DNA of 64,000 bases from Ailurus styani (GCA_002007465.1 LNAC01000065.1:3191804-3255803), one strand, 5' to 3'; positions 48,613-60,577 are shown, counted from the first letter of the stretch. Made by a program: numbers and translations. Notes: generated by a model from the letters alone, not told the origin.

Positions 48613-48896
48613 CGCCAGGAAGGGAGGGGTGCAATGTGGGTAAACACAAAACTACTATGCAGTTTATGGTAGTATACAAGTAGACTTAAGTTCATTACTG
48701 GTAAAAGATATTCTTCTCTTGCCCTCTTCTAATGTTGTATATAAAGGCATTTTATTCTCAAGTATAAGAAGCCTCATAGGTTAGCTGGACTTTATTTTGA
48801 GCATACATACAAGATGTAACTTTAAATGCTTAGGGCTTCCATAGGCTGTGTCACACCCTGCATATCAATCTTACATGAGAAAGCCAATTACACACT

Positions 48897-49087
48897 GGAC
48901 TGTTAGATTCTTTGATTTTTAATTCTGAGTCTGCCACAGGCATATGTCTCTGAGAAAGTCTTTGAAAAACCTTGTTTTCACTTCTTTCCTTGTAAAATGA
49001 GATTTTTACAATCTGCTAGGGAAATTCTGAGGCTTAAATATCAAATGATGCCAAAGCACTTTGAAAGTACTAAATGGCATTATTAAT
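48897..49087 (+). mobile_element. MIR SINE fragment, copy B
   Basis: Same as 8110-8300, within the second copy of the large duplication. Confidence 0.65.
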
Positions 49088-50234
49088 AATTTAAGAGAGA
49101 AGCAAGCCTTCATCTGAGTTGTTGAAAGGAATATGTGGCATATTTATTTCAATCATTTATCATTTCACTGAAACTTCCTCTACCTTGAGCTACTCAGAAA
49201 ACATCTGATTCTTTTTAAAATAAGGCTTTAAAACTGGTTCTCTTTTTATAGTTTTTCAAAGTACTTTCACACCAGTTATCTTATTGGATACTCAAAAAAA
49301 CCCCAGGAGGTATAAATAACATATTACATAGGAATGAGGCTGCAAGAAATAGAATAACCTAAAAACACTCATTTAAACAAATAGGGGTTTATTATCCTCA
49401 CTTAAGGAAAAGCACAGGGTTAGGGCAGATAAAGATGGTTAATGGTGTCATCAAAGATTTAGACTTTTGTCTTTTCCCTCTGCTATCTTTGGTGAGTCGG
49501 CCTATCACTTCCTGTTCACAAAATGGCTGCTATGGCATCAGAAAACATATTTATTTTCAAGGTAGAAGGAAACCACACTAACCTTTGTTAGTGTTCCTTT
49601 ATAAGGAAAACAGAAATTTTTCCAGAAGCTACCCCAGGCCAAGTTACTCTAAAACTAGATCATATGACTCTTGTTAGGGCAAGAAAAGGGAAGGCAGAGA
49701 GTATATGGCATTTTAGGCTCTGTAGAAAAAAAGCAGAAAGAAGAGGGGGACTGAGAACAACTTTGAGAACCAATGCTAGTGTTGATGAAGAATGAGAAGC
49801 ATTAAAAAGTTTTTTTTTTAAGATGGCGCAGCAAAGAAGATTAAAACAGATCTGAATCTTTCTGCTTAAGTGGAAACATCTAACAATAACTTGTAAAGTC
49901 AACTGAAAGTTTTTAAGGGGTGATCATGCTGAGGCCTACTCCAGATACTCTTACTATATGACTCCATGGACCTCCATAACAGTGCTACTGCAGAAGAATG
50001 ACCTTCCCCCATGCATATGATGAACTTGTTTTTGAGGAATCATTTTTTTATCAGTAGTCCAACACTCAGTCTGCCCTCCTTTTCTTGTTCTCCATTATAA
50101 AGGGAAGTTCAGCAAGGTCATACTGAATAAGTTGAAAAAAAAAATAAGAGGACAGCAACAGGGAAGACAACTTCTGTGGCTCTCTGTCCAAATCAGCTAT
50201 ACTTTGTCTGCAAAAAAAAAAAAAAAAAAAAAAG

Positions 50235-50235
50235 N
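50235..50235. other. Single-N assembly junction
   Basis: One N separates the end of duplication copy B from unrelated sequence. A single N is typical of a scaffold join of unknown or near-zero size, and it marks a break at the same poly-A as in copy A. Confidence 0.9.
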
Positions 50236-50964
50236 GGTGCTTATGTAAGTGCTGGAGAGACTAGAGAAGTAAGGTACAGAAACGACTCCCAGCCAACATC
50301 ATACAACACACTTGCCAAGAGAACTGCTACCTCTGACATATTCAGAGACATGGGACTTCAGAAGATGACTTTTGGGTTGGGTCCTCTCAAAACTCACTGC
50401 CAATTATGTGATCCAGGGACCAGGAGGCTGTAGCCACTTGCCTTCCCATCACAGTTGCCTTTCAATGCACACTGATGTAGTGATCAGACACTGTACTTTT
50501 GCTCCAGAAAAACACAAAGTCCTAACAACAATATTTGCCAGTAGAAAGATCCAAAGCAACAGGAAGATGGCACTCATCTCACATTCACCTTAAGGACTCT
50601 GTGTAAGTGCATGCATTCAGTTAAAGAGTCTAATTTGCATCCAGAACACCAGCTGTGGGAGTTTAGGGAAGGTAGGATTTAGTATGCCAGCCTCTGCAAT
50701 CACTCTAGGCACACACGGAGGAAGTTGGAACTGATGCTGAGTGTTACCATATCCATAACATTGTTGCCCCTTTCAAATATAGATGGAAGACAGAGACCAA
50801 AGGATTAGCAATAGAAAGGATTTCCCATTAGTGTCTAACTTTTGGCCAGGACTTGCTCATGCTGTATGAATTTAACTTGGCCATAATTTCCAGTGACAAA
50901 GGTTTATTTTAGCATAAATTCCACAGGATATCAGATCCACTGTTTAGTATAGAAAAGCAACAGT

Positions 50965-51215
50965 CATTATTTACTGAGGACTTCTTTTGTGCCAGACTAC
51001 AGATAATTTATTAATAAACTCAAAGTAACTCTGTATGGCAGGAAATGTTATTAGAGTCAATGTTCCAATGATGAAATTGAAGCACAGAGAGACAACTTCC
51101 TGGATGTTGTAGGGATACCTGACAACCCTACAACCCTGGATGTTGTAGGGATGTTGCAGTGGTAGAGCCACATTTAGCAGAGCAGTCTGACTCCAGAGTA
51201 CAGGTTCCTAACAAC
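50965..51215 (-). mobile_element. MIR SINE fragment with a small internal rearrangement
   Basis: Reverse MIR pattern: TATTTACTGAGGACTTCTTT, GCAGGAAATGTTATTAGAG and GATGAAATTGAAGCACAGAG. Between about 51101 and 51152 a short segment (CTGGATGTTGTAGGGAT) appears twice, around its own partial inverse. Confidence 0.7.
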
Positions 51216-52430
51216 TACAATGTATTGCTGCTCCATAAAATTAGTTTAAAACCACACTGGAGGAATTTGCCGTTCACAATCTCTCTTTCGATTTACCATT
51301 AGGACCATGCTAGCTCCCTAATCAATCAATCTTGAAGACTTTTATAGGAATAATCCAAGATGGTATAGTTATAAGAATTCCTGTTCAGCTAATCCTATTT
51401 GCCACTGATATCTCTCATAAAATTAGATCTGTATTTTTCTTGAGATTCTTTCTGAGATATAAACTCACACTTAAAGAAATTTATCATTTTCCTGAGTTTT
51501 CCCAAAGTCAAAAGTGAAGACTATGTATTTTACAATTTTCTCTTCTCAGAAAAAGGCCCTAATTCTCCAGAGGAGGCCTAAGGGGCCAAAAGCTATAGGA
51601 CCCCCAGGCACATTTGATTAACCTAAGATTTTTCACAGGATATGAAACTTGTAACTAAAAAAAGAGCCTGAGTTCTTCTCAGGGCACCAAGCTCTGAACT
51701 GGGGATTGGGAAAGCATACTATGCACATGAAGCCATATGACCTGCAAAAATGTTACCCAGGAAAAGAGAAGTAGCAGTAACCAATAGATAGGGAGAAAAT
51801 TAATACAGAGAGAAAGAATTGTGGAAGTGACCAGTCTGATTGTAGCTGTGCCTGACATCAAGCTGTATCCCTGCTTTTATTTCATGAAAGTACCCCAGAG
51901 GTCTTCTCAAAAACTTTCAACAATTTCCCGTTTTATTCATTCATTGCTGTATAACAACAAATCATTTCAAAACTTAGTGGCCTGCAACAATGTATCATTT
52001 ATTTTTCTTATAAATCTGCACTTTGGGCAGAGCTAAGAGGGGGCGATTTGCTTCTGATCTAGTCAGCACCATTTAGGATAGCTTGAAGGCTGAGGACTGC
52101 AGGAGTCTGGAGGCTGGCTCACTCATTCCGAAGCCTGGAGTTTGATGCTGGCTGTCAGCAGGACCTCAGTTGGAGCTGGGGTGGGAACACCTTCAGAAAA
52201 CCCTTCAGTCAATGGGGCTACTTGACTTCCTTACAATGAGGTAGCTGGATTGCAACGGCAAGCAACCCTGGGGAGGAAGAGAGTTGGGGCAGCTTTATCA
52301 GTTTTTATGACTTAACTGTGAAATTCACATAGTTCCACATGGTCACAGGCCCAGCAAGATTTATGTGGAATGTCAGCACCATATTGTAAGAAGAGCTTGT
52401 GCTTGTAATGTATTGATGTAGGTATCTTTG

Positions 52431-52472
52431 TTGTTGTTGTTGTTGTTGTTTTAATATTTTACTTATTTATTT

Positions 52473-52506
<34 letters not shown>

Positions 52507-52659
52507 ACAAGTAGGCAGAGAAGCAGGAAGAGAGAGGAGGAAGCAGGCTCCCTGCTGAGCAGGGAGCCGGATGCTGGCCTTGATCCCAATCCCCGGACCC
52601 TGAGATCATGTCCTGAACCGAAGGCAGAGGCTTTAACCCACTGAGCCAGCCAGGCACCC
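52431..52659 (-). mobile_element. Can-SINE, complete, with (TTG)n and (GA)n expansions
   Basis: Reverse orientation; the tail side carries (TTG)n at about 52431-52452 and (GA)n at about 52475-52504. A 19-bp duplication ATTGATGTAGGTATCTTTG is at 52412-52430 and 52660-52678. Confidence 0.96.
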
Positions 52660-52790
52660 ATTGATGTAGGTATCTTTGGAAAATATGATCAGCTACATCC
52701 TCTGTAAGGTGACACAGTGTCATTGTGATGTTGTAATTAAAGATACATTTATATATTTATAATATAACACAGACATAAATGTTTGGTCTT

Positions 52791-52932
52791 GGGGTGCCTG
52801 GGCTCAGTTGTTAAGCATCTGCCTTCGGCTTAAGTCATGACCCCAGGGTCCTGGGATCAAGCCCCTCATCGGGCTCCCTGCTCCATGGGAAGTCTGCTTC
52901 TCCCTCTCCTTCTGCTTGTATTCCCTCTCTCG

Positions 52933-52975
<43 letters not shown>

Positions 52976-53018
52976 ATATAAATAAATAAAATCTTAAAAA
53001 AAAAAAAGAAAGAAATAC
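52791..53018 (+). mobile_element. Can-SINE, with (CT)n expansion and short head deletion
   Basis: The head lacks a few bases (GCCTGGGCTCAGTTG, missing a GTGG segment). (CT)n lies at about 52937-52972. The duplication AATGTTTGGTCTT is at 52778-52790 and 53019-53031. Confidence 0.94.
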
Positions 53019-53109
53019 AATGTTTGGTCTTTGTCCCTGGTTCCTGGCACACAGCTCCTAAAATCCTTGGAATCTCTAGAGTAACAATGTCTCTTACATT
53101 CTAATGAGA

Positions 53110-54010
53110 CAGCTTGCTGGTTGGGGACCCCTAGATAGCTTCAGGATGGGGGCTGATTGCCAGAAAAACCATGGCATGATTAGAAGGTTGGAAACTTCAT
53201 CCCCACCCCCTGACCTACAAGAGAGAAGAGCCAGTGATTAAGGTAATCACCAAGGCCAATGATTTAATCAATAGTGCTTATATAGTGGAACTCCCATTCT
53301 AACCCTTAAACAATGGGTTTCAACAGCCTCCAGGTTGAGGAACACTTCGAAGTGCAGAGAGGTTGGCAGGCCGAGAAAAGACAAGAAAACTCTACACATC
53401 CTCCCTCCCCATACCTTGACCTATGCATCTCCTCCATTTGGTTGTTCCTGAGTTGCAACCTTTATAATAAACCAGTAATTATAAGTAAAGTGTTTTCCTG
53501 AGTTCTGTGAGCTGTTGTAGTAAATTAGCAAACCTGAGGAGAGAGTCATGGGAACACTCAATTTTTAGCCAGTTGGTCAGAAGTAGCCTGGGTTAGCCTG
53601 GGAGTTGCGAATGGTATCTGAAATGGGGGTAGTCTTGTGGGAATTTTTGCTAATTCTGGGTAGTAAGTGTCAGAATTAAATTGAACTACAGAATACCTAG
53701 TTGAGGGCGCCTGGGTGGCTCAGTGGGTTAAAGCCGCTGCCTTCGGCTCAGGTCATGATCCCAGGGTCCTGGGATCGAGGCCCACATCGGGCTCTCTGCT
53801 CAGCAGGGAGCCTGCTTCCTCCTCTCTCCTCTCTCTCTGCCTGCCTCTCTGCCTACTTGTAATCTCTCTCTCTGTCAAATGAATAAATAAAATCTTTAAA
53901 AAAAAAAAAAAAAAAAAGAATACCTAGTTGATGGCTGGAGAGTTGGAGAATTTGTTGGTACTGGGAAAATACCACACATTTGGTATCAGAAGTGTTGTGA
54001 GTAAAAACAG
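53110..54010 (+). mobile_element. Old LTR-retrotransposon LTR, split by a SINE
   Basis: The text resembles a known mammalian LTR repeat: CAATGATTTAATCAAT upstream, a polyadenylation-like TTTATAATAAACCAGTAAT, then GAGTTCTGTGAGC and a 3' end near TTTGGTATCAGAAGTG. I could not settle the LTR subfamily. The young SINE at 53705-53917 splits it. No coding remnants were seen. Confidence 0.6.
53705..53917 (+). mobile_element. Can-SINE, complete, young type, inside an LTR
   Basis: Near-consensus head GGGCGCCTGGGTGGCTCAGT and a pure poly-A of about 20 bases. The duplication GAATACCTAGTTGA is at 53691-53704 and 53918-53931. Confidence 0.96.
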
Positions 54011-54229
54011 CTCATGGTTACTTAAAAATAAAAGTGTTTCTACTTACAAACAAAAGTGTGTTTAAGTTTTAAATAGATTATTTATTTGTAGGGCACACAA
54101 AAAATAACTTGTGCGTGTATGCATATAGATAGAAATACAGTGAAAAGTGTCACTCCCTTCCTACTCCCCAGCCCTCCAGTTTCCCTCTCTAGGGGCAAAA
54201 CATATTATCAGTTTCCTGTAAGTCTTTCA

Positions 54230-55065
54230 AGAGTTATTTTTTGCTGCTATAAGAAAATGTGATACATACACATAGACCTCTCCAACTATTCTATGCAAAT
54301 GGTAGCCCCCTTTCAGTACTTTATTCTTTTCACTTATATTTAGAGATTATTATATATCTATATATATTTTCTCAGTGTTCTTAAGGGTACTTAGAATGCC
54401 AATATAAGGATATACTATAATTTATGTAACCAGTAACCTATTAAAAAACATTTAAGATTGTTTCCAGTAAAGCTATTACAAACAACTCTGCAATAAACAA
54501 TCTTCTGTATCTCTCACTTTGCATGTATATGAGTATATTTATAGGATAAATTTACTAGAAGTGGAACAGACAGGTTAATACTTATAAGCACTGTCAATTT
54601 TGTTAGTTTTTGCCAAATCCCAGCACTAACTCTGAGTACCTGTTTCCAACATGTTACCTAACAGGATACTATCAGAATAGCTGATCTTTGTCAATCAACT
54701 GGGTGAAAAAGCATACCTGAATAATATGTATTTCTCTCATTATGAATGGTGCTAAGAATCGGTGTATGTGCGACCTAAGAGGTATTATATTTGCTTTTCT
54801 TTGAACTGTCTATTCATATCCTTTGCCCTCAAGGACTATTTTTTTTTTTTTTAGATTTTATTTATTTATTTCACAGCGGGAGAGAGATCACAAGGAAGCA
54901 GAGAGGCAGGCAGAGAGAGAGGGGAAGCAGGCTCCCTGCTGAGCAGAGAGCCCGATGCGGGCCTCGATCCCAGGACCCTGAGATCATGACCTGAGCCGAA
55001 AGCAGAGGCTTTAACCCACTGAGCCACCCAGGCGCCCATCAAGGACTATTTTAACAAGCAAAAAC
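54230..55065 (-). mobile_element. Old L1 fragment interrupted by a SINE
   Basis: The sequence matches the antisense of old L1 3' regions, with segments like 'aagattgtttccagtaaagc', 'aataaacaatcttctgtatc' and 'ggataaatttactagaagtg'. It is split by the young SINE at 54843-55038, with the L1 resuming briefly after it. Confidence 0.65.
54843..55038 (-). mobile_element. Can-SINE, complete, young type
   Basis: Reverse orientation, near consensus, with TTTAACCCACTGAGCCACCC. The duplication TCAAGGACTATTTT is at 54829-54842 and 55039-55052. Confidence 0.96.
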
Positions 55066-55066
55066 T

Positions 55067-55113
55067 TCATCATCATCATCATCATCATCATCACCACCAC
55101 CACCACCACTACT
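55067..55113 (+). repeat. (CAT)n(CAC)n trinucleotide tract
   Basis: About nine CAT units followed by about five CAC units, lying in the old L1 just right of the SINE at 54843-55038. Confidence 0.94.
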
Positions 55114-55523
55114 GTTAGTTTGCTTCTTTGCAATGAACCAGCTCTGATCCATAGGCAGGTATCCACAACCTCCCTAAATGCCTTTGCTAATGCAGAAGTC
55201 TAAAGCAGGATCAGAAATAGGACCGAAGATGGGCAGAATCTTAAAATGATGTACATCAGAGAAGAAATATCTTTTAAAGAAGGGGTCTTCTTAATTTCAT
55301 GATTAACATATTAAAATATCTCTGAGCAAACCAATGATAAGAGGGGAATTTTATTTAACTTAAGGAATCAAGTACATGACAATACTCAAAGGGGTAAGAA
55401 GGGATAAGATTATGAAAGGCTAACTTAGGTGAACTTCCAACTTCTAAAACTGTGTCTAGGGTAGGACAAGATTTCTTGAAGGATTTTTCCTCCCCTTAGT
55501 TGAGCCTTTTATTTTACTATCTT

Positions 55524-55727
55524 TTTAAGGTTATTTATTTATTCATTCAAGAGAGAGGGAATGAGAGAGAGCTAGAGAGCGGGAGTAGAAGCAGAGGGAG
55601 AGGGACAAGGAGACCCCATGCTGAGTACAGAGCCCAACGAGGGGCTCAATCTCTGGGCACTGAGATCATGACCTTAGAAGAAACCAAGAGTTGGACGCTC
55701 AACCAACTGGGCCACCCATGCACCCCT
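55524..55727 (-). mobile_element. Can-SINE, old
   Basis: Reverse orientation, diverged, ending CAACTGGGCCACCCATGCAC. Its target-site duplication is unclear. It directly precedes the L1 insertion at 55748. Confidence 0.85.
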
Positions 55728-55747
55728 AACCTTTTAAAACAAGAAAG

Positions 55748-56289
55748 ATCAGAGAAAGACAATTATCATATGATCTCTCTGATATGAGGAACTTGAGGGG
55801 CAGGGTGGGGGGTTGTGGGGGTTAGGGAGGGAAAAATAATGAAACAAGATGGGATGGGGAAGGAGACAAACCATAAGAGACTTCTAATCTCATAAAACAA
55901 ACTGAGGGTTACTGGAGGGTGGGAGGGTAGGGATAGGGTGGATGGGTTATGGACATTGGGGAGGGTTTGTGCTTTGGTGAATGCTGTGAAAGATGTAAGC
56001 CTGATGATTCACAGACCTGTACCCCTTGGGCAAAGAATAAAAATAAAATTAAAAAAAAANNNNNNNNNNNNNNNNNNNNNNNNNAAAACAAACTGAGGGT
56101 TACTGGGGGGTGGGAGGGTAGGGATAGGGTGGATGGGTTATGGACATTGGGGAGGGTTTGTGCTTTGGTGAATGCTGTGAAAGATGTAAGCCTGATGATT
56201 CACAGACCTGTACCCCTTGGGCAAATAATAAAAATAAAATTAAAAAAACAAAAAAACAAAAAAAAAACAAAAACAAAACAAAAAAATAA
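55748..56289 (+). mobile_element. 5'-truncated carnivoran L1 3' end, with its last 166 bp present twice
   Basis: The sequence is the G-rich carnivoran L1 3' UTR, with the G-rich GAACTTGAGGGGCAGGG segment and the ending CAGACCTGTACCCCTTGGGC, then A-rich tail. A 13-bp target-site duplication TAAAACAAGAAAG flanks it at 55735-55747 and 56290-56302, so the whole block is one insertion. The 3' end unit at 55894-56059 recurs at 56085-56250 after the N gap, with two differences that I can see. Confidence 0.88.
56060..56084. other. Assembly gap (25 N) inside an L1 3' end
   Basis: Twenty-five undetermined bases lie between two copies of the same 166-bp L1 3' end (55894-56059 and 56085-56250). Confidence 0.99.
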
Positions 56290-56381
56290 TAAAACAAGAA
56301 AGAAATGAATCTCACAGGGATATGGACTGTCTTTTGACTCAATTTTTTGGCAAGATTGTTTTGATTAAAATTATTATGGTA

Positions 56382-56568
56382 GGGGCACCTCAGTGGCTCA
56401 GTTGGTTAAGAACCTGACTCTTGGTTTTGGCTTAGGTCATGATTTTAGGGTTATGGGATTGAGCCCTGCATGGGGTCAGAGTCTGTTTGAGATTCTCTCT
56501 CTCCCTTTCCTTCTGCCCTTCCCCCTGTTTGTGCTCTCTCTGAAATTAATTAATTAATTAAATCTTAA
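56382..56568 (+). mobile_element. Can-SINE, old
   Basis: Head GGGGCACCTCAGTGGCTCAG and a (TTAA)n-like tail. The duplication AAAATTATTATGGTA (56367-56381) recurs with one change at 56569-56583. Confidence 0.92.
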
Positions 56569-58489
56569 AAAATTATCATGGTAACAATACCTGTGTGAAA
56601 AGTGATTCTTCTGTTTATTTTTATTGTTATAAGCACAATCTGTGGGTTTTGTTTGCTTCTTTGTTCCCTTTTATTCACCTCATTATATTCCCAAACTGGA
56701 AAATATATATTTAATTATAGAATAGGATTCTCAGGGCTACTTATCATCAGCTATAAGCCTAACTGAGGATGAGGATCCTGTTCAGCTGCAGTTTGAGGGT
56801 GCTTTATGACAGTGAACATGGGAGGAGAAGGGAAAGGTGACAGTCTACCAAAACTGAAGGGTTAATAAGGCAGTCTCTTTACCAGGCTATGATGCAACTT
56901 CTCTGGATATGACCAACTTTGGATTTTCATGATTCTGAGATTAGTAGGACAGAATAGGAGGTATACACCATGGTGAATACAGAACAGATGAAAGAGTACT
57001 TTCCCATTACCTCAAGCCTTTCTCAGACATTATAAGTAACCCAAATGACAAATTGGACTTCCTCCTTCCTTGTTCTGCCATACTCTGGGGGATTCTTACA
57101 AGGCAGTAGAGAGACCAGTTAAACCCTAAACTGGTAGTCCACATTCAGGGTGTCTTATAATCTTGCCACTCCAATTGCCCTAGGTAGTAGGAGGTGTGAA
57201 GCAAACATACTGTATATATCTTAATCTCGAAGTAGAAACAGCAGCCTTGAGTTTTAGAAGGAGAATAGAGTTATGTTTTGATTCTAAATGCTTTGACATA
57301 AAAAGGGAATGTTGATTATTTCCCCTTCATAAGGAAAACATAACCTAGAATCAAAGATGTGTGGACAAAATGAAAGATATCAACTAAGATTTGTTATCAT
57401 TAGCCTTGTGATTCCTATAGATAAATTAAACTTCAAGTAATTTTCTGAACAGTTAACACAACATTCCCTTTTTTCAATAAGAACATTGATAACAGAAAGA
57501 AGAGGGTATTTGGGGCAAAATGTTGTTGCTCTCACGGGCCCTCTATGGGTTTCCTCTCTGAGTCCTTTCTCCCACTCTCACTTGTCACACACAACCTAAT
57601 TATAGCTAAGATGTCAGTTTTGATGTTTAAGGTTTTACTTTCACCACTGTGAAGTTTAAGTAAGGGTCCTTTGAAATCCAAGGGCTTTCCAAATGTGGAT
57701 GTGAATGGCTGAACTTAGATACTAATAGCGCTTTAGAGTGTTGGCAGGAGAGAAGCAGAACCACTAAGACAGGAAGGTAGGGATGGCCAAGCTAGCATGG
57801 CTCTGTTAGGGTTAATGAGGTTAAGGAGAAGAGTAATGTTGTCAAATACCACCCAGTGTCTTTTCTGTACAATGCAGGTGTTTCCCCGCCCCCCTCTTTA
57901 GCAATTCACTATAAAGACCAATAGAGGAAAGTAACAAACTGAAGTAATATCTGAAGTTAAGAAAACTTGTTTGAACTTTTTTTCCTAGTGAATCTCTTTT
58001 TTCTCCTAATAACCAACTTTTCAATGTTTTTTCAAATATCCCATAGCTGAGTTTTCACACATCAAGATCTAAAGTTTGAAGATCAGACAAGGAGGAGAAA
58101 GGGCAAAGCTCAGAAGGAAAAAGTTCATACAGAGGCTAGAGGAAAAGAACTGGTGAGAAAGCAAGTCTCCTGGAAGTCTGCAGGAGATCAGGCTCTGGAA
58201 AACTGAAGTCAAGGGGACAAATTATCTTCTTCCTCTGTGAGGACTCTGGGGAAACTATCAGCCAACTGTCATTCCTGCCTCCAGTCCAGCCTGCACAAGG
58301 TAAGGCAGCAATGGTTGGAGAATTAAGATACAGACATCTCAGAACAACTTCAGAGGGCCTGACCACTCCACTAGCCTGTGGAAAAGCAGCCAAGTATTCT
58401 GGAACCTTGGGGTCCCAAGGAGACCTGGGGTCAACTGAGTAGGTTACAGTGTGAGGAGAACAGACAACGAGGGGCAGTGGCATGGTGCA

Positions 58490-58680
58490 CAAACATTCTA
58501 ACTTTGACTTTATAGTCTCTGGGCAAGGCACTTCATCTCTATGAGCCTCAGTTTCCTTACCTGTATCTATGTCACAGAGCTGGTATGAGAATTACACAAG
58601 CTAGTACACTCAAATTCTTAGGACAATGCTTTTTCACATGGTATGTGCTCAATAAAAACTAGCTGTGATAAACATCAGCT
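58490..58680 (+). mobile_element. MIR SINE fragment
   Basis: Forward MIR core: GGCAAGGCACTTCATCTCTA, GAGCCTCAGTTTCCTTACCT and GGTATGTGCTCAATAAAAAC. The 131-codon minus-strand open frame overlaps its left part. Confidence 0.78.
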
Positions 58681-59329
58681 GAAAACACTAGCCCTAACAC
58701 CAGGTAAGACCAGCTTCGCTCCCTTCACAGAGCAGGACCCTAGTCACTAAGAGGCAAAAGACATTGTGGCAGATATGGCAAATGGCCAGATAAAGTGAGA
58801 TCCTATAACCAGGGCCAACGAGGATGAAATGAAACATTTCTAGAGATAACTCATGAAACATGCCCCCAGATTTACAACAACCAGATAAGGAAAAGATGGA
58901 ATAACACAGAATAATTACCCAAAATATATAATTTTAAATTGGGTAAGATGGAGACAATTCACCTAACAAATCAAATATTTTCTACCATCAAGAGGCCTGT
59001 AAGAAGGTAGACCAATATGGGACCAGGTATGAAAAATAAAGGAGGTTCCTTTTTATGCACAGTTGACCATAGGAGTACATTAAATCCTGTCATATCATTC
59101 TCTGGCCTTGTTTTTTAAGGAAATGAATTTAATTTTATGCACATTCGATTCATGTTCATCAATATACTGTCCTATACCTGTCTATGGAAGTGTTAAGGAC
59201 CACAAGCATTCACTGATCATTAGCTTCTCTGGCAAATGCAATATTTTAAAAATTAATTTTATATACTTTCCTGATTCTACACATAACAAAATTTGAAATT
59301 TAAGCAAAGTATAGAGAAGAAAACTTATC

Positions 59330-60000
59330 CCACCAACCAAAATTAACTATAATTAACATTGTAAGGATTGCCTCCAATCTTTCATTTATGCATACATTTT
59401 TAAAATTACAATCATACAATATCTAAAATTTTGCATTTTTTAAATGAGCATTATAGCATGTACATTTTCTTAAGAATTACCTCGAAGTAAAAATTTATTT
59501 GTAATTCATTTTAATATCTATATAATATTCCATCATGTGAGTAAATAAAAATGTGTTAAACTTTTTCCTTATTGTTGGACATTTAGGTTGTTTCCAATTT
59601 TTCATTATGATTAATAATGCTATAATGAAGTCCTTTTACCTAAATCAATTGACAGGTCATATTCTGGATTCTAGAATTGAAACTACTAAATCTTAAAATG
59701 ATATGAACTTCATATACTTGACTTTTTTTTAAAATATTTTATTTATGTATTTGACAGAGACATAGCGAGAGAGGGAACACAAGCAGGGGGAGTGAGAGAG
59801 GGAGAAGCAGGCTTCCCGCTGAGCAGGGAGCCCGATGTGGGGCTGGATCCCAGGACCCTGGGATCATGACCTGAGCAGAAGGCAGATGCTTAATGACTGA
59901 GCCACCCAGGAGCCCCTTGACATTCTTATTTCCAAATTATTTCCCAAAAATGTTTCTAAGTTTGTATTTCTTCAAGCAATATATGAGAGTGCCCTTATCG
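59330..60000 (-). mobile_element. Old L1 fragment interrupted by a SINE
   Basis: It carries the antisense L1 segment GTTGGACATTTAGGTTGTTT and the flanking sequence typical of old L1 3' regions. A SINE at 59723-59915 splits it. Confidence 0.65.
59723..59915 (-). mobile_element. Can-SINE
   Basis: Reverse orientation, ending GACTGAGCCACCCAGGAGCC. Only a short CTTGAC duplication can be seen. It sits inside an old L1 fragment. Confidence 0.92.
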
Positions 60001-60351
60001 ACTAGTCAATGACAAATCCTTTCTTTAAATAAACTCCTTATGTTTCACTGGTGTTTTCTCTCAGTCATCCATTCATTAATTCTTTCATTCAGCAAAAATT
60101 TAGTGAATGCCTGCCCTGTGCTAAGCACAGTGTTAAGTGCTGAGTGATAGTCATAAACAAAGTCCCTGCTCTCACAGAGGGGTAGGTTGTAAATAAGGTC
60201 AGAAATGCAGTCAGCACCAGATGGCCTGGGGCCTTCTGCACCACATTATGTAAGGACTTTGAATTTCATTTTATATGTAATGGAAAGTCATAAAGAAAGT
60301 TCAGATAGAACAATTACATGATCATGTTTACATGTTTAAAGGAGAATTCTG

Positions 60352-60577
60352 GGGCGCCTGGGTGGCTCAGTGGGTTAAGCCTCTGCCTTCGGCTCAGGTC
60401 ATGATCTCAGCGTCCTGGGATCGAGGCCCGCATCGGGCTCTCTGCTCAGTGGGGAGCCTGCTTCCTCCTCTCTCTCTGCCTGCCTCTCTGCCTACTTGTG
60501 ATCTGATCTCTCTCTCTGTGTCAAATAAATAAATAAAATCTTTAAAAAAAAATAAAAAATAATAATAAAAAAAAAAT
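60352..60577 (+). mobile_element. Can-SINE, complete, young type
   Basis: Head GGGCGCCTGGGTGGCTCAGT, a doubled GATCT in the CT region and a long A-rich tail with TAATAATAA. The duplication AAAGGAGAATTCTG is at 60338-60351 and 60578-60591. Confidence 0.96.

Larger units (their letters stand above)
40788..50234 (+). repeat. Large direct duplication, copy B
   Basis: This is the second copy of 1-9447, in the same orientation, lying about 4.9 kb upstream of the SLC9A9 start codon. Its left side joins 40787 without a gap. It ends with the same A22-G and is followed by one N at 50235, then unrelated sequence. The lack of divergence, even in microsatellites, points to a false duplication in the assembly or an extremely recent event. 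Confidence 0.97.

Noticed and set aside
41301..49902. A second set of open frames identical to those at 514-9115
   Set aside because: They are the same non-coding frames carried by copy B of the large duplication and add no evidence of coding.
58136..58531. 131-codon open frame on the minus strand, the longest outside gaps
   Set aside because: It overlaps a MIR at its left part, has no recognisable domain, membrane segment or conserved motif, and lies in repeat-rich flank. Chance open frames of this size are expected in 64 kb.
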